Assembly: GCA_021771915.1 (NCBI GenBank)
Contig: JAETNY010000008.1
Location: forward strand, 1 to 64,000
Direction: 5' to 3'
Origin: Bacillota bacterium
Lineage (GTDB): Bacteria; Bacillota; Dehalobacteriia; UBA4068; UBA4997
Length of the DNA stretch: 64,000 bases
In this document: positions 30,044-37,781 of the stretch, in pieces
Numbering within the stretch: the stretch's first letter is position 1
How the letters are laid out: every line of letters starts with the position of its first letter
Notes under the pieces: generated by a model
What the model was told of the DNA's origin: nothing
The model's database searches: none
Seen by the model: the letters and a program-made list of their open reading frames with translations, nothing else
Position numbers and translations under genes: made by a program

Positions 30044-30118
30044 TTTACAATTTTGAAAAAAATTGCTCTTTAATAGATAGACTTGCAAGTTGAATAAAAA
30101 CTCTATTTATTAAAGGAG
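30044..30118 (+). promoter_or_regulatory. TcdR-type promoter and hairpin leader of the CHAP hydrolase gene
   Basis: TTTACA (30044-30049), 16 bases, CTCTTT (30066-30071). AATAGATAG (30072-30080) can pair with CTATTTATT (30103-30111), adjacent to AAAGGAG. It is almost base-for-base the same as the leader at 21399. Confidence 0.78.
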
Positions 30119-30128
30119 AGATGAAATT

Positions 30129-30698
30129 ATGGCACTTCACACTGGACAGTCTACATCTTTTGAGGATTCAATTTATTTTTCTGAGAACAATCCGTTTTAT
30201 AGAGGCGCATTGGTTGGTCAATGTACATGGTATTGTTGGTCTAAGGCTCACGCAAAGGCAACTGCATATCCTAGTAGAGGCATTAATGTGGAAAATATTC
30301 CCACAAGCGGTGCCGGACGTTGGATTGCGGATGCTAAAAATAAATATGAAATAGGTGATGATCCCAAACAGGATAGTATTGCTGTATGGATAAAGAAAGG
30401 TGGTACTGGTCATGTTGCCTATGTTGAAGATTATGATGAAAATACCAAAGAGGTATGTTTTTCCGAAGCTAATATGTATACTGGTGGCAACTCAAGTTGG
30501 GAAATTTATGTGGCAAAACAATATAGGGATTCAATAGCTACTAATGTTGCTAAGAATACCAGCAAGGTAAGTGTTTATAGTACTGCACCTGATGGAAAAG
30601 AAGGTAATGATGGGCTGTTTAAAAATAAAAAATTAGACGAATTTAAATCCAGAATTGGAATTAGTTGTCAATTTATTTATTTGACCCAACCTAAATAA
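30129..30698 (+). CDS. CHAP-domain amidase/endopeptidase, no signal peptide
   Basis: A 189-residue CHAP-domain peptidoglycan hydrolase. The catalytic Cys32 is in GQCTWYCW, His95 in GHVAYVEDY, and the third residue is probably Glu113 or Asn115 in SEANM. CHAP enzymes cleave N-acetylmuramoyl-L-alanine or peptide cross-bridges. Unlike its two neighbours it has no SH3 repeats. There is no signal peptide. It has the same promoter and leader as the other two and is convergent with lipoprotein F. It is the third hydrolase class in this module. Confidence 0.85.
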   Translation: MALHTGQSTSFEDSIYFSENNPFYRGALVGQCTWYCWSKAHAKATAYPSRGINVENIPTSGAGRWIADAKNKYEIGDDPKQDSIAVWIKKGGTGHVAYVEDYDENTKEVCFSEANMYTGGNSSWEIYVAKQYRDSIATNVAKNTSKVSVYSTAPDGKEGNDGLFKNKKLDEFKSRIGISCQFIYLTQPK

Positions 30699-30712
30699 GA
30701 ATAGTGTTTTTT

Positions 30713-30748
30713 AGTAATACTCCTTATTTTTAGGGAGTATTACTTTTA
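30713..30748. terminator. Bidirectional terminator between hydrolase 3 and lipoprotein F
   Basis: A perfect 11-bp stem (AGTAATACTCC with GGAGTATTACT) with a 10-base loop is flanked by T runs. It overlaps the end of the minus-strand lipoprotein gene. Confidence 0.85.
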
Positions 30749-31317
30749 TTTCGTTTATAGCTAGTAAATTTAGCATTTCCATTAACAATTTGGGCTGTAA
30801 TGTAGATATTGGAACTATAAGCATCTAAAGCATAATCTTCACAATATTCTAATAAAATTATTTTAATGTTTTGGGTATCAATAATTTCTGCATTTATGAA
30901 AGCATAAGATGTGCAACCTGTGCCCATGCCAATAGCTTGGGCTGTAATTATCTGGTTAGTAGTATCATATTCTCCTTCAAATTTATTTTCAAACCACTCA
31001 ATGGGCAGATTATAATCATCTATGTAGCTATTGAGAATTTCGTAAATATCTGCTATTGGAATATAGAATGTTTGTTCTGTTTCGTCAAACCAACTATCTC
31101 TTTCATGAAACATAGCAAAAGTATAAAGATTTTTTTCCGGTATGTCTTTTGTATCATTAAAATCACAATAAAATAAAGCTGCCTCAGAAAAATAATCTAC
31201 TATATCCTGCTCTGAATGGTTAGCAAGATATATTTCAGCCTCAGTTTGCTCATTTGTCTGACAAGATGTTAGGGTTATTAACAAAAGAATTAAAGATATT
31301 ATACAAAGTCTTTTCAT
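30730..31317 (-). CDS. Lipoprotein F, candidate immunity protein for the CHAP enzyme
   Basis: A 195-residue lipoprotein: signal LILLLITLTSC, then an acidic mature domain of unknown family (about 175 residues). No sequence kinship to lipoproteins A, B or E was seen, so the geometry rather than the sequence is conserved. It is convergent with the CHAP gene. The minus-strand start ATG 31317 follows AAGGAATGATTTT. Confidence 0.72.
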   Translation of the reverse strand: MKRLCIISLILLLITLTSCQTNEQTEAEIYLANHSEQDIVDYFSEAALFYCDFNDTKDIPEKNLYTFAMFHERDSWFDETEQTFYIPIADIYEILNSYIDDYNLPIEWFENKFEGEYDTTNQIITAQAIGMGTGCTSYAFINAEIIDTQNIKIILLEYCEDYALDAYSSNIYITAQIVNGNAKFTSYKRNKSNTP

Positions 31318-31373
31318 AAAATCATTCCTTGCAACATTTTTGATTAGGGGGTAAAGGTGTTGATTAAATAAGG

Positions 31374-31398
31374 TTTACATTCATATTTTCTGCTCTTT
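31374..31398 (+). promoter_or_regulatory. Degenerate TcdR-type promoter without a gene
   Basis: TTTACA (31374-31379) and CTCTTT (31393-31398) occur just behind the start of lipoprotein F, where another hydrolase cassette would begin. Spacing is only 13 bases and no hydrolase follows. The 320-base gap 31318-31637 holds nothing else except AT-rich dyads near the next gene (TTATAA repeats about 31530-31550). Confidence 0.4.
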
Positions 31399-31637
31399 CT
31401 GTTTTTTCTATTGATCACTTCCTGTAAATCAGTATTGTATTTCACATAAATATGTAATGAAAAGCCTGAAAGGTAACGCATAAAAACAAAATATTTTAAT
31501 TAAACTGATATTTATTATAGCACTATTATTTTATAAGTTCAAGTTATAAAATTTAGTTGTTTGACGGCGTTCAAATTATAATTTTAACAAGTATATAATA
31601 TATATATAATCAATATTAAATTTTGTGTGGTGATATT

Positions 31638-32033
31638 ATGCCTAAAAAGGAAGTACCGCCTTTTATACAAAAGCTTAGACAGGTCTTTTCTCATAATCTG
31701 GAAGTTTGTAGAAAAAACAAGGGGTATACACAGGATAAAATTTCAGAACTTGTTGGTATTAGTCAGGCTTTTTATTCACAAGTTGAACGTGGCAATAATC
31801 TGGTTGGCTTGCCAGTATTAATGAAATTGGCTAATATTCTTGACGTTAGCGCAAACGCTTTACTTTATGAGCATAAAGAAGCATTAATGAATGAGGATAA
31901 AATCGATTTAAGTGATATTATTATGATGCTATCTGACAGAACGGAAGATGAAATTGCTTTGGTGAAACGAGTAGTTCGCTTTGTTTTGACTGAAATTGAT
32001 AATCAAAAGATAATAGAAAAAGTAGAGTTGTGA
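31638..32033 (+). CDS. XRE-family transcriptional regulator
   Basis: A 131-residue regulator with a Cro/C1-type helix-turn-helix (about residues 15-70, YTQDKISELVGISQAFYSQ) and a short C-terminal helical part. It is directly upstream of a sigma factor gene, the same order as the XRE/sigma pair at 35.9-36.8 kb. It probably controls that sigma gene or itself through the AT-rich dyads upstream. The start ATG 31638 is preceded by GGTGAT. Confidence 0.88.
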   Translation: MPKKEVPPFIQKLRQVFSHNLEVCRKNKGYTQDKISELVGISQAFYSQVERGNNLVGLPVLMKLANILDVSANALLYEHKEALMNEDKIDLSDIIMMLSDRTEDEIALVKRVVRFVLTEIDNQKIIEKVEL

Positions 32034-32044
32034 GATAAAAAGAT

Positions 32045-32521
32045 ATGGATGATAAAAGGAAAAATAATATCAAGAATAACGATGAAAGGCAATCTATTGA
32101 TGAAGAATTGACTTTTGATTCCTTGTATGGTGAATTATTTGGGAAATTTGTCTGGTATATTAAGCAAATCGTTAATGATAAAAAAATTGCAGAAGATATT
32201 GTGCAAGAATGTTTCATAATCGCTTATAAAAAACAAAACGTTTTGTTGTCCAGTCCCAATCCTCGTGGCTGGCTATTTTGGGTTTTAAAAAATACTTTGA
32301 GAAACGATTTAAGGATTAGAAAAGCAATATCCAGAGATTTGATTCTGGTGCCATATGATGGTTGGTTAAATAATCTACCTGATGAAAAGGCCGTAGAAGA
32401 ATATATAGATTTCTTATATAATGATTTATTACAATATGAAGAATACAAATTGTTGAAAAGGTTTGCAGCGGGTAAAGTTCCACAACAGGAATTAGCTGAA
32501 GAAAAAGGTATATTGCACTAG
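32045..32521 (+). pseudogene. Sigma-70-family factor truncated by an IS element
   Basis: The frame carries region 2 (FVWYIKQIVNDKKIAEDIVQE and the RGWLFWVLKNTLRN segment) like the intact sigma factor at 36304. It ends abruptly in region 4, at QQELAEEKGI, where the IS element begins (32514). The DNA-recognition helix is missing and no continuation appears right of the element, so the 3' end was deleted. Residual protein would bind core polymerase at best. Confidence 0.8.
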
Positions 32522-33169
32522 TAAACAAAAATTGGACAATAGATAAAAATATATACAATATCAGATAAAATATATTTCAGCTAAGAATTAGTATACAATT
32601 CTCGGTATTGCTTAGGAGTTAGATAGTTTAATGAATAAGCAGGCCTTTCTTCATAAGCTTACAAAGCAGAGGAATAGGAAAATCTCCAGAAAGTTCCATA
32701 ATTATTTCATATTCTCTTTCTCTAAAGGTGCGAATACCTTTCGGGCGCCATTTCCTTTCACCTCGTAGCCTTTTTTTAATCTGGCTTCATTGATACGAGA
32801 AATTATGAGTTCCTTAATAAACTCTTCTTTGGACATAGATTGAAATTGCTCTAATTTTGTATAGGAGTCAAGAGGCTCAATTCTGGCAGATTCCTTTGCT
32901 GGAAGCAGATTATTATCTCTGTACATACGCATATAATCTCTGGCTGTATTTACAGTTATGCCATATTGCTCGGCAGCCTCCTGTTTGGAAAATTCATTGT
33001 TGTATATTCTACCTCCGATGTGTAATCTTTCTTGCTTGGTGTATTTCATTATGCCCTCCTGTCTATTGTTTGTTTGAAATTGTTTTAATTTAATTGTTGT
33101 TGTTTCAATTATATTATATATGCGGTTGATTTTCCCCTCCTTTGTGTCCAATTTTTGTTTGGCAGTACA
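32514..33169 (-). mobile_element. Internally deleted IS3-family element
   Basis: The ends share a perfect 16-bp inverted repeat (AAACAAAAATTGGACA at 32523-32538; its complement at 33145-33160) and finish in TG...CA. On the minus strand orfA is complete. orfB keeps only its first few codons (MELSGDFPIPLLCKLM) and, out of frame, its end (YSLNYLTPKQYRELY). The DDE catalytic core, roughly 0.8 kb, is lost. No target duplication is seen, and the flanks are unrelated gene fragments, so the element probably mediated a deletion. Confidence 0.85.
32702..33049 (-). CDS. IS3-family transposase OrfA
   Basis: A 115-residue helix-turn-helix protein (EAAEQYGITVNTARDYMRMY) with a C-terminal coiled coil, typical of IS3-family OrfA. 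Normally the ribosome frameshifts near its end into orfB to make the active transposase. Since orfB is deleted, this product can only bind the element ends. The start ATG 33049 follows GGAGGGCATA on the minus strand. Confidence 0.8.
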   Translation of the reverse strand: MKYTKQERLHIGGRIYNNEFSKQEAAEQYGITVNTARDYMRMYRDNNLLPAKESARIEPLDSYTKLEQFQSMSKEEFIKELIISRINEARLKKGYEVKGNGARKVFAPLEKENMK

Positions 33170-33594
33170 ACACAAGGCGTTACCAGTTGGGGGGGGAGCG
33201 TCTGGGAGAATATAAGCGGCACGATTATGTAACCGGCAAATATGAGGTTGGAGTCTTGCCGGAAGGCGTACCGGAGGAAATGGCGGAATTGTTGGCTGAA
33301 TTGCAGGAGGTTAAGTCAAAAAACGCTTTGACGGCAGCGGCCTTTTTTCACGCCAAGTTTGAGAATATTCATCCTTTTGCCGATGGTAATGGTCGCACTG
33401 GGCGCTTGGCAATGAACTATTTTCTGGTTCTGCACAATCACCCACCGATTATTATCCACGAGGAGGATAGAAAGAAATATTATGCGGCTTTGGAGGCTTG
33501 GGACGAAGAATTACAGTTGGAGCCGTTAAAGAGTTTTTTGCGAGAACAGACTGCCAAAACCTGGGCTAAGCAAATTCAAAGATATAAAATATAG
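33170..33594 (+). pseudogene. Fic-family AMP-transferase, N-terminal part missing
   Basis: The C-terminal 140 residues of a Fic protein, with the active-site motif HPFADGNGRTGR intact and the following NHPPIIIHEED region. Family members of this type are about 250 residues, with substrate-binding and ATP-clamping parts before RHDYVTG. Here the sequence starts right at the IS end with RRYQLGGERLGEYK. A G8 run occurs near 33189. An internal start could yield a protein with the catalytic loop, but regulation and binding would be lost. Confidence 0.75.
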
Positions 33595-33603
33595 AGTAAT
33601 TAT

Positions 33604-33645
33604 AAAGTGGTTTTCTTTTTTAGAGAGCCACTTTAATTTTTATGG
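33604..33645 (+). terminator. Terminator after the Fic fragment
   Basis: AAAGTGG pairs with CCACTTT around a T-rich loop and is followed by AATTTTTA. Confidence 0.55.
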
Positions 33646-33663
33646 TGGGGTGGTGATGAGTAT

Positions 33664-34782
33664 ACGGCAACAACAAGATTTATTCCGCTGCATACGGGCA
33701 AAGGCCGCAAAGCAGGCAAAGCTATAGCAGCTATTATTGATTATGTGGAGAACCCGGAAAAGACGGATAACGGCAATTTCATCAGCAGCTATGGTGCGAC
33801 AGCAGACTTGCTGATGCCGAATTTGCCCTGGCTCAAAGGATTTACCAAACCAAAAGAGGCAGGGAGCTAAAGGGAAATGATGTTATAGCCTGCCAAATCA
33901 AGCAGTCTTTTAAGCCGAGGGAGATAACCCCAAAGGAGGCTAACAGGCTAGGTTATGGGCTGGGTCTATATCGAAAATGGCTATTCGGTTATTGAGGAGC
34001 CGAAACGCCGCCGGGGTTTAAGCTATAACCGCTGGCAGGAGCAGCAGGGAATTGAAAACAAATCCTTGCACAGAGATGTGCTGCGGCAGTCCATAGATAA
34101 GGCGTTAGCTCAAAAGCCAACGGATTTTGAAGCATTGCTTAAACTGCTGCAAGTTGATAATATTGAGGTGGATAAGCGTAGCAAAAGCTGGCGCTTAAAA
34201 GCGGCAGACAGGAAACAGTTTACCAGACTAGGCAGTTTGGGCGAGGGCTATTCCAAAGCTGAATTGAAGATAGCTTTGACCTCTGCCAAAGCGCCTAAAG
34301 CAAAGGAAAAAATAAATCTACTGATAGATATTCAGCAGAAACTGGTCGAAGGTAAAGGCGGCGGCTATTCCCGTTGGGCAAGTGTGTTTAATCTAAAGCA
34401 GATGGCAAAAACCTATAACTATCTAAATGAAAATAACCTGTTTAGTTATGAGGAATTGGCTGTCAAAACTGCGGCAGCCAGCGAGCGTTTCAATGAGTTG
34501 TCAGGGCGAATCAAGACGGCGGAAAAGCGTATGGCGGAGATTGCCGTTCTGAAAACGCATATTATAAATTACGCCAAAACAAGAGAGTTTTATGTAGCAT
34601 ACAGGAAAGCTGGCTATTCCAAAAAGTTTGCTGCCGAATATTCCCGGCTGCTGACTGCAAAGAAAGCAGCTTATGGAGAATACCGGCAGGTCAGGGAAGA
34701 AATGAAAGAGCTTTTAACGGTTAAGGCCAATGTGGATAGTTTGCTGGAGATGGACGCAAACAAAGAAAAGGCAAATCAATGA
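33664..34782 (+). pseudogene. Second relaxase, frameshifted and lacking its catalytic core
   Basis: A relaxase copy with ACG in the start position (ACG followed by ATTRFIPLHTGKGR). A one-base deletion near 33800 shifts the frame before ADAEFALAQRIY. The second segment runs to GNDVIACQIKQSFKPRE and then breaks near 33955. The metal-binding HIDKAHIHSH region, roughly 70 residues, is gone. The rest (ENGYSVIEEPKRRRG to the C-terminus) is intact. It cannot nick DNA. It differs clearly in sequence from the relaxase at 18.4 kb, so it comes from a second element. Confidence 0.85.
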
Positions 34783-35105
34783 GAGCCGGAGTTATTAGCG
34801 AAGCAATACCTGTTTCTGGTCTGGCGCAAGCCGGACATAAGCGTTTCAGACAACGGCTGAAATGCGTAGCTAAGTGAACACTTAATGATTGCCAAGTCCG
34901 CAGGACGCTGGCAAAATTTAGTGTGAACTTATCCATATGAACTTGTCCATATGGAGTCCTTTTTGGGCATTAAAGGGGGGGGCGGGGGGCGCTGCCCCTG
35001 ATAAGAAAAAATGACTGATTGCAAGTTGCTGCAATCAGTCATTTTTGTGTTTGGGTACCCAAACACATTGCTTGTTAATCTTTTGTTAAAGGTTTTTCAG
35101 GGCGT
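34783..35105. other. Intergenic region with a strong terminator
   Basis: No gene. It contains a short direct repeat (TTATCCATATGAAC and TTGTCCATATGG, 34927-34952), a G/C-rich patch (34972-34998) and the terminator at 35010-35048. Confidence 0.5.
35010..35048. terminator. Perfect 14-bp terminator hairpin
   Basis: AATGACTGATTGCA (35010-35023) pairs exactly with 35030-35043, loop AGTTGC, followed by TTTTGTG. Confidence 0.85.
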
Positions 35106-35109
35106 AAAG

Positions 35110-35813
35110 CTAGTTAAGGTGTTTGAGTTTAGGAAGATACTGACTGCGTTCCTCCTGTGGAATATTGAGAGCGTCCATTGCCTGTTCAGCAGTCCAACTA
35201 ACTTTATACATCAAGCTTGGAATGTTAGCCAGTGTTGCTTGAAATGTTGCCTCGGTTCTGCCATCGGTAGACTCCTTTATCATATTCTCTGTCATCCTAA
35301 AATTAAATTCTTCTTGTAATATATGTTTCTTTTCCTCAACAGTTCTTTTTGAAAGCAACACTTCCAGCATTTTTAATAAACCATCATATCTTGGGCTATC
35401 AGGCTTGCCTAAACCAATCATCACTATTGAAAGTAAATCATAGTTAGCTTTTTTTATTCAACATCGCCTACAAGCTGTTCTTCAGCAATGAAGAAACGAT
35501 TGATTGTATTTTCATATTTTTTCGGTGGGTTGGCTGCTATCCAAATGGAGTAAATCTTATTTAGCCTGCCATATTCAGATGGCTTAAAATCCTGTTCACG
35601 TTGAGCAGATATAAGACGGCAGGCATAATAAACAGCACGTTTAGTTAGTTGGTAGCCGACGTCCCATTTGTTTTGTGATTCAATATTGATAATTAAACGA
35701 TTATGTTTCTTTTGATTTGGAATGCCAGTCCAAAAGTGAATATCATAGGTTACTCTCTTTTCTTTTAATGTTATTTCTTTTTTTATTTTATAACAAAAAA
35801 TAAAAATTTGCAA
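35110..35813 (-). pseudogene. PD-(D/E)XK nuclease-family (Rpn-like) transposase, frameshifted and truncated
   Basis: Two minus-strand frames join into one family member. The first part has VTYDIHFWTG, RLIINIESQNKWDVGYQLTKR and FFIAEEQLVGDV; the second has LLSIVMIGLGKPDSPRYDGLLKMLEVLL and an EEFNFRMTE end. The break is near 35424-35460, in an A-rich run. The usual N-terminal 80-100 residues are missing at about 35770. These proteins promote recombination in Bacillota and are often multicopy. This copy is dead. Confidence 0.75.
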
Positions 35814-35865
35814 ATTTATGTTATAAAAGTTATGCCAGTTAGTGCCTGTTGCAATATCGTTTTAT

Positions 35866-35886
35866 ATGTTATGCTTTTTATAACAT
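35866..35886. promoter_or_regulatory. Palindromic operator candidate upstream of XRE
   Basis: ATGTTAT and ATAACAT are separated by 7 bases; a related half-site (ATGTTATAAAAG) lies at about 35818. Position 20-40 bases before the XRE gene suggests autorepression. Confidence 0.45.
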
Positions 35887-35905
35887 TACCAACAGGAGAT
35901 TGACA

Positions 35906-36208
35906 ATGAAATATAAATTAGATGATGATACCAAACAGATATTGATTAAACAGTTAAAATTTTATCGTGAAAAAAGAAATTTTTCACAGGATTTTATGGC
36001 AGAACACATTGGTATTACGCAACCTCTTTATAACAAAATAGAAAATGGTTCAAGAGAAATGACGGTTAATACGCTGGTGAAAGTAGCAGAAATTCTTGGC
36101 ATAAGCATGGATAGTTTATTTGCTGTTGATGAGGATAAAAATGTGATAATGAATAATATTATAGCATTGCTAAAAGGAAAAAGTCAAAGTGATTTAGAAA
36201 TAGTATAA
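35906..36208 (+). CDS. XRE-family transcriptional regulator of the lanthipeptide module
   Basis: A 100-residue Cro/C1-type regulator; the helix-turn-helix spans about residues 15-70 (FSQDFMAEHIGITQPLYNKIE). ATG 35906 follows AGGAGATTGACA. A sigma factor gene follows after 95 bases. The XRE-sigma order repeats the broken pair at 31.6-32.5 kb. It may set the on/off state of the module. Confidence 0.88.
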   Translation: MKYKLDDDTKQILIKQLKFYREKRNFSQDFMAEHIGITQPLYNKIENGSREMTVNTLVKVAEILGISMDSLFAVDEDKNVIMNNIIALLKGKSQSDLEIV

Positions 36209-36235
36209 GATATAATGAGAACTTTGTTAGAATCT

Positions 36236-36264
36236 TTGGAAAAGTCAAGAGAGAGTGCTATAAT
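36236..36264 (+). promoter_or_regulatory. Housekeeping-type promoter of the sigma factor gene
   Basis: TTGGAA (36236-36241) and TATAAT (36259-36264) are separated by 17 bases, 40 bases before the sigma start. It suggests basal expression by the main sigma factor. Confidence 0.6.
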
Positions 36265-36303
36265 CAATGTATAGAAGAATATTCTATGTGATGGGAGAAG
36301 ATT

Positions 36304-36846
36304 ATGGATAAATATCAATCAGAGGAACAAAATTTGGGGAAAGATTTAACAGAAAATGAGATACAGCTTATTGATGAACTGTACACTGAAATGTATGACA
36401 AATTATTGAGTTTGGCAAAAAAAAGGACTCTCAATACAGATTTAGCAAAAGAAATTGTGCAGGAAACTTTTCGTATTGCTTGTGTTAATATTGAGAAATT
36501 GAAGAATAGTAAAAATCGTCAAGGCTGGCTGGTGATTACGCTAAAAAATGTTACAAACAATGTTTTACACGGTAAATCACGACTTTCAAGTTTATTTTTT
36601 CGGGTATCAGATATTGAAGAAATTGCCGAAGAAGTCCAATTTAATATAGAAGAAAATCTGCCAGATATTTTATATTCTGATATATCTGGAACAGAGGCTT
36701 ATAATTTAATTAAAAAAATTGTTTTTGAACAATATACCACTGTTGAGTTGGCAAAAGAATATGGTGTATCGACTGATGTTATCCGGCAGAGAATACATCG
36801 AGCCAGGCTGAAATTGCAAGATAAGATAAATAACAAAAAAAATTAA
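36304..36846 (+). CDS. Sigma-70-family (ECF-like) sigma factor
   Basis: A 180-residue alternative sigma factor. Region 2 covers about residues 27-95 (DLAKEIVQETFRIACVNIEKL, RQGWLVITLKNVTNN) and region 4 about 130-175 (YTTVELAKEYGVSTDVIRQ). The next gene encodes a membrane protein with a cytoplasmic N-terminus, a normal anti-sigma arrangement. Two copies of a long conserved promoter element, before the membrane-protein gene and before the lanthipeptide precursor, are its likely targets. It is preceded by GGGAGAAGATT. Confidence 0.88.
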   Translation: MDKYQSEEQNLGKDLTENEIQLIDELYTEMYDKLLSLAKKRTLNTDLAKEIVQETFRIACVNIEKLKNSKNRQGWLVITLKNVTNNVLHGKSRLSSLFFRVSDIEEIAEEVQFNIEENLPDILYSDISGTEAYNLIKKIVFEQYTTVELAKEYGVSTDVIRQRIHRARLKLQDKINNKKN

Positions 36847-36853
36847 AAAATGA

Positions 36854-36891
36854 TGTCACAAAACGCATTTGTTAAGACATATATAATATAG
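36854..36891 (+). promoter_or_regulatory. Module-specific promoter, copy 1
   Basis: TGTCACAAAA...GTTAAGACAT...ATAATATAG shares about 32 of 38 positions with 38311-38348. It precedes the DUF4367 gene. By position it is the probable target of the adjacent sigma factor. Confidence 0.65.
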
Positions 36892-36903
36892 GGAGGTGTT
36901 TTT

Positions 36904-37776
36904 ATGAGCAAAGTCGATAAATCAGGGCAGCCAAATTATCATAGATTCGACTTAATGAGTAACGAGGAACTGGAAATTCTTCTGCAAGCATTTTTTGCTG
37001 CCTCGGATGACGAGCAGATGGATTATGATGCTGTAATATATATTTCAGAATTATTGGATAAACGTGAAGGCACTAATGATGAAACTTCACAGGAAGATGT
37101 TGAACTTGCTAAAGCGGAATTTTTTAAGCACTATTATCCGCTTAAAGATGAAAAAACATTATATGATTTTGATGACGATGAACAAAAAAACAAAAATATA
37201 AAAGAAAAAGTTAGTCTGGTACCTTTCCACAAAAGGTTGTGGCGCAGATTTGCAAGTTTTGCAGCAGTTTTAGTATTGTTTTTGTTTGTTGGTACAGTTA
37301 CAGCATACGCTTTAGGCTATAATCCAGTTCAGTATATTGGCAGATGGAATGATGAGCAATTTTGGCTTGAACGTGTATCAATTACACAAGAACTGGCTGA
37401 TGAGGTTGCTGAATATAGTAATATAGCTTGTGTGCCTAAATGGTTGCCAAGTGATTATAAATTTAATGGTTTGGAAATTTCTGAACATAATTTATATATA
37501 TATATTGTTTCTGATTTTTATAAAGAAACAAATAGTAATAATAATGAATTATCTATAGATTATAGGATATATTCTAATCCTGATCAAATGGCCTTGTATG
37601 AGAAGGATAGTGAAAAAGTTACTGAATATATATATGGCGGTATTACGCATTATATTATGAGTAACTTGGATAATATGGTTATTGTTTGGTATAATGGCAA
37701 TATTGAGGGTTCAATTAAAGGCTCGATTTCTTTAGAGGAAGCTAAAAAAATAATCAATTCAATTTACGGAGAGTGA
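36904..37776 (+). CDS. DUF4367-like membrane protein, probable anti-sigma factor
   Basis: A 290-residue protein: a cytoplasmic acidic N-terminus of about 110 residues, one membrane helix (FASFAAVLVLFLFVGTVTAY, about residues 117-136), then an extracellular DUF4367-type domain (YSNIACVPKWLPSDYKF, and the closing ISLEEAKKIINSIYG). Proteins of this build encoded after a sigma gene usually hold the sigma factor at the membrane until a signal arrives. It has its own module promoter and overlaps the 3' neighbour's spacer closely. Sigma binding is inferred from context. Confidence 0.78.
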   Translation: MSKVDKSGQPNYHRFDLMSNEELEILLQAFFAASDDEQMDYDAVIYISELLDKREGTNDETSQEDVELAKAEFFKHYYPLKDEKTLYDFDDDEQKNKNIKEKVSLVPFHKRLWRRFASFAAVLVLFLFVGTVTAYALGYNPVQYIGRWNDEQFWLERVSITQELADEVAEYSNIACVPKWLPSDYKFNGLEISEHNLYIYIVSDFYKETNSNNNELSIDYRIYSNPDQMALYEKDSEKVTEYIYGGITHYIMSNLDNMVIVWYNGNIEGSIKGSISLEEAKKIINSIYGE

Positions 37777-37781
37777 GTTCT

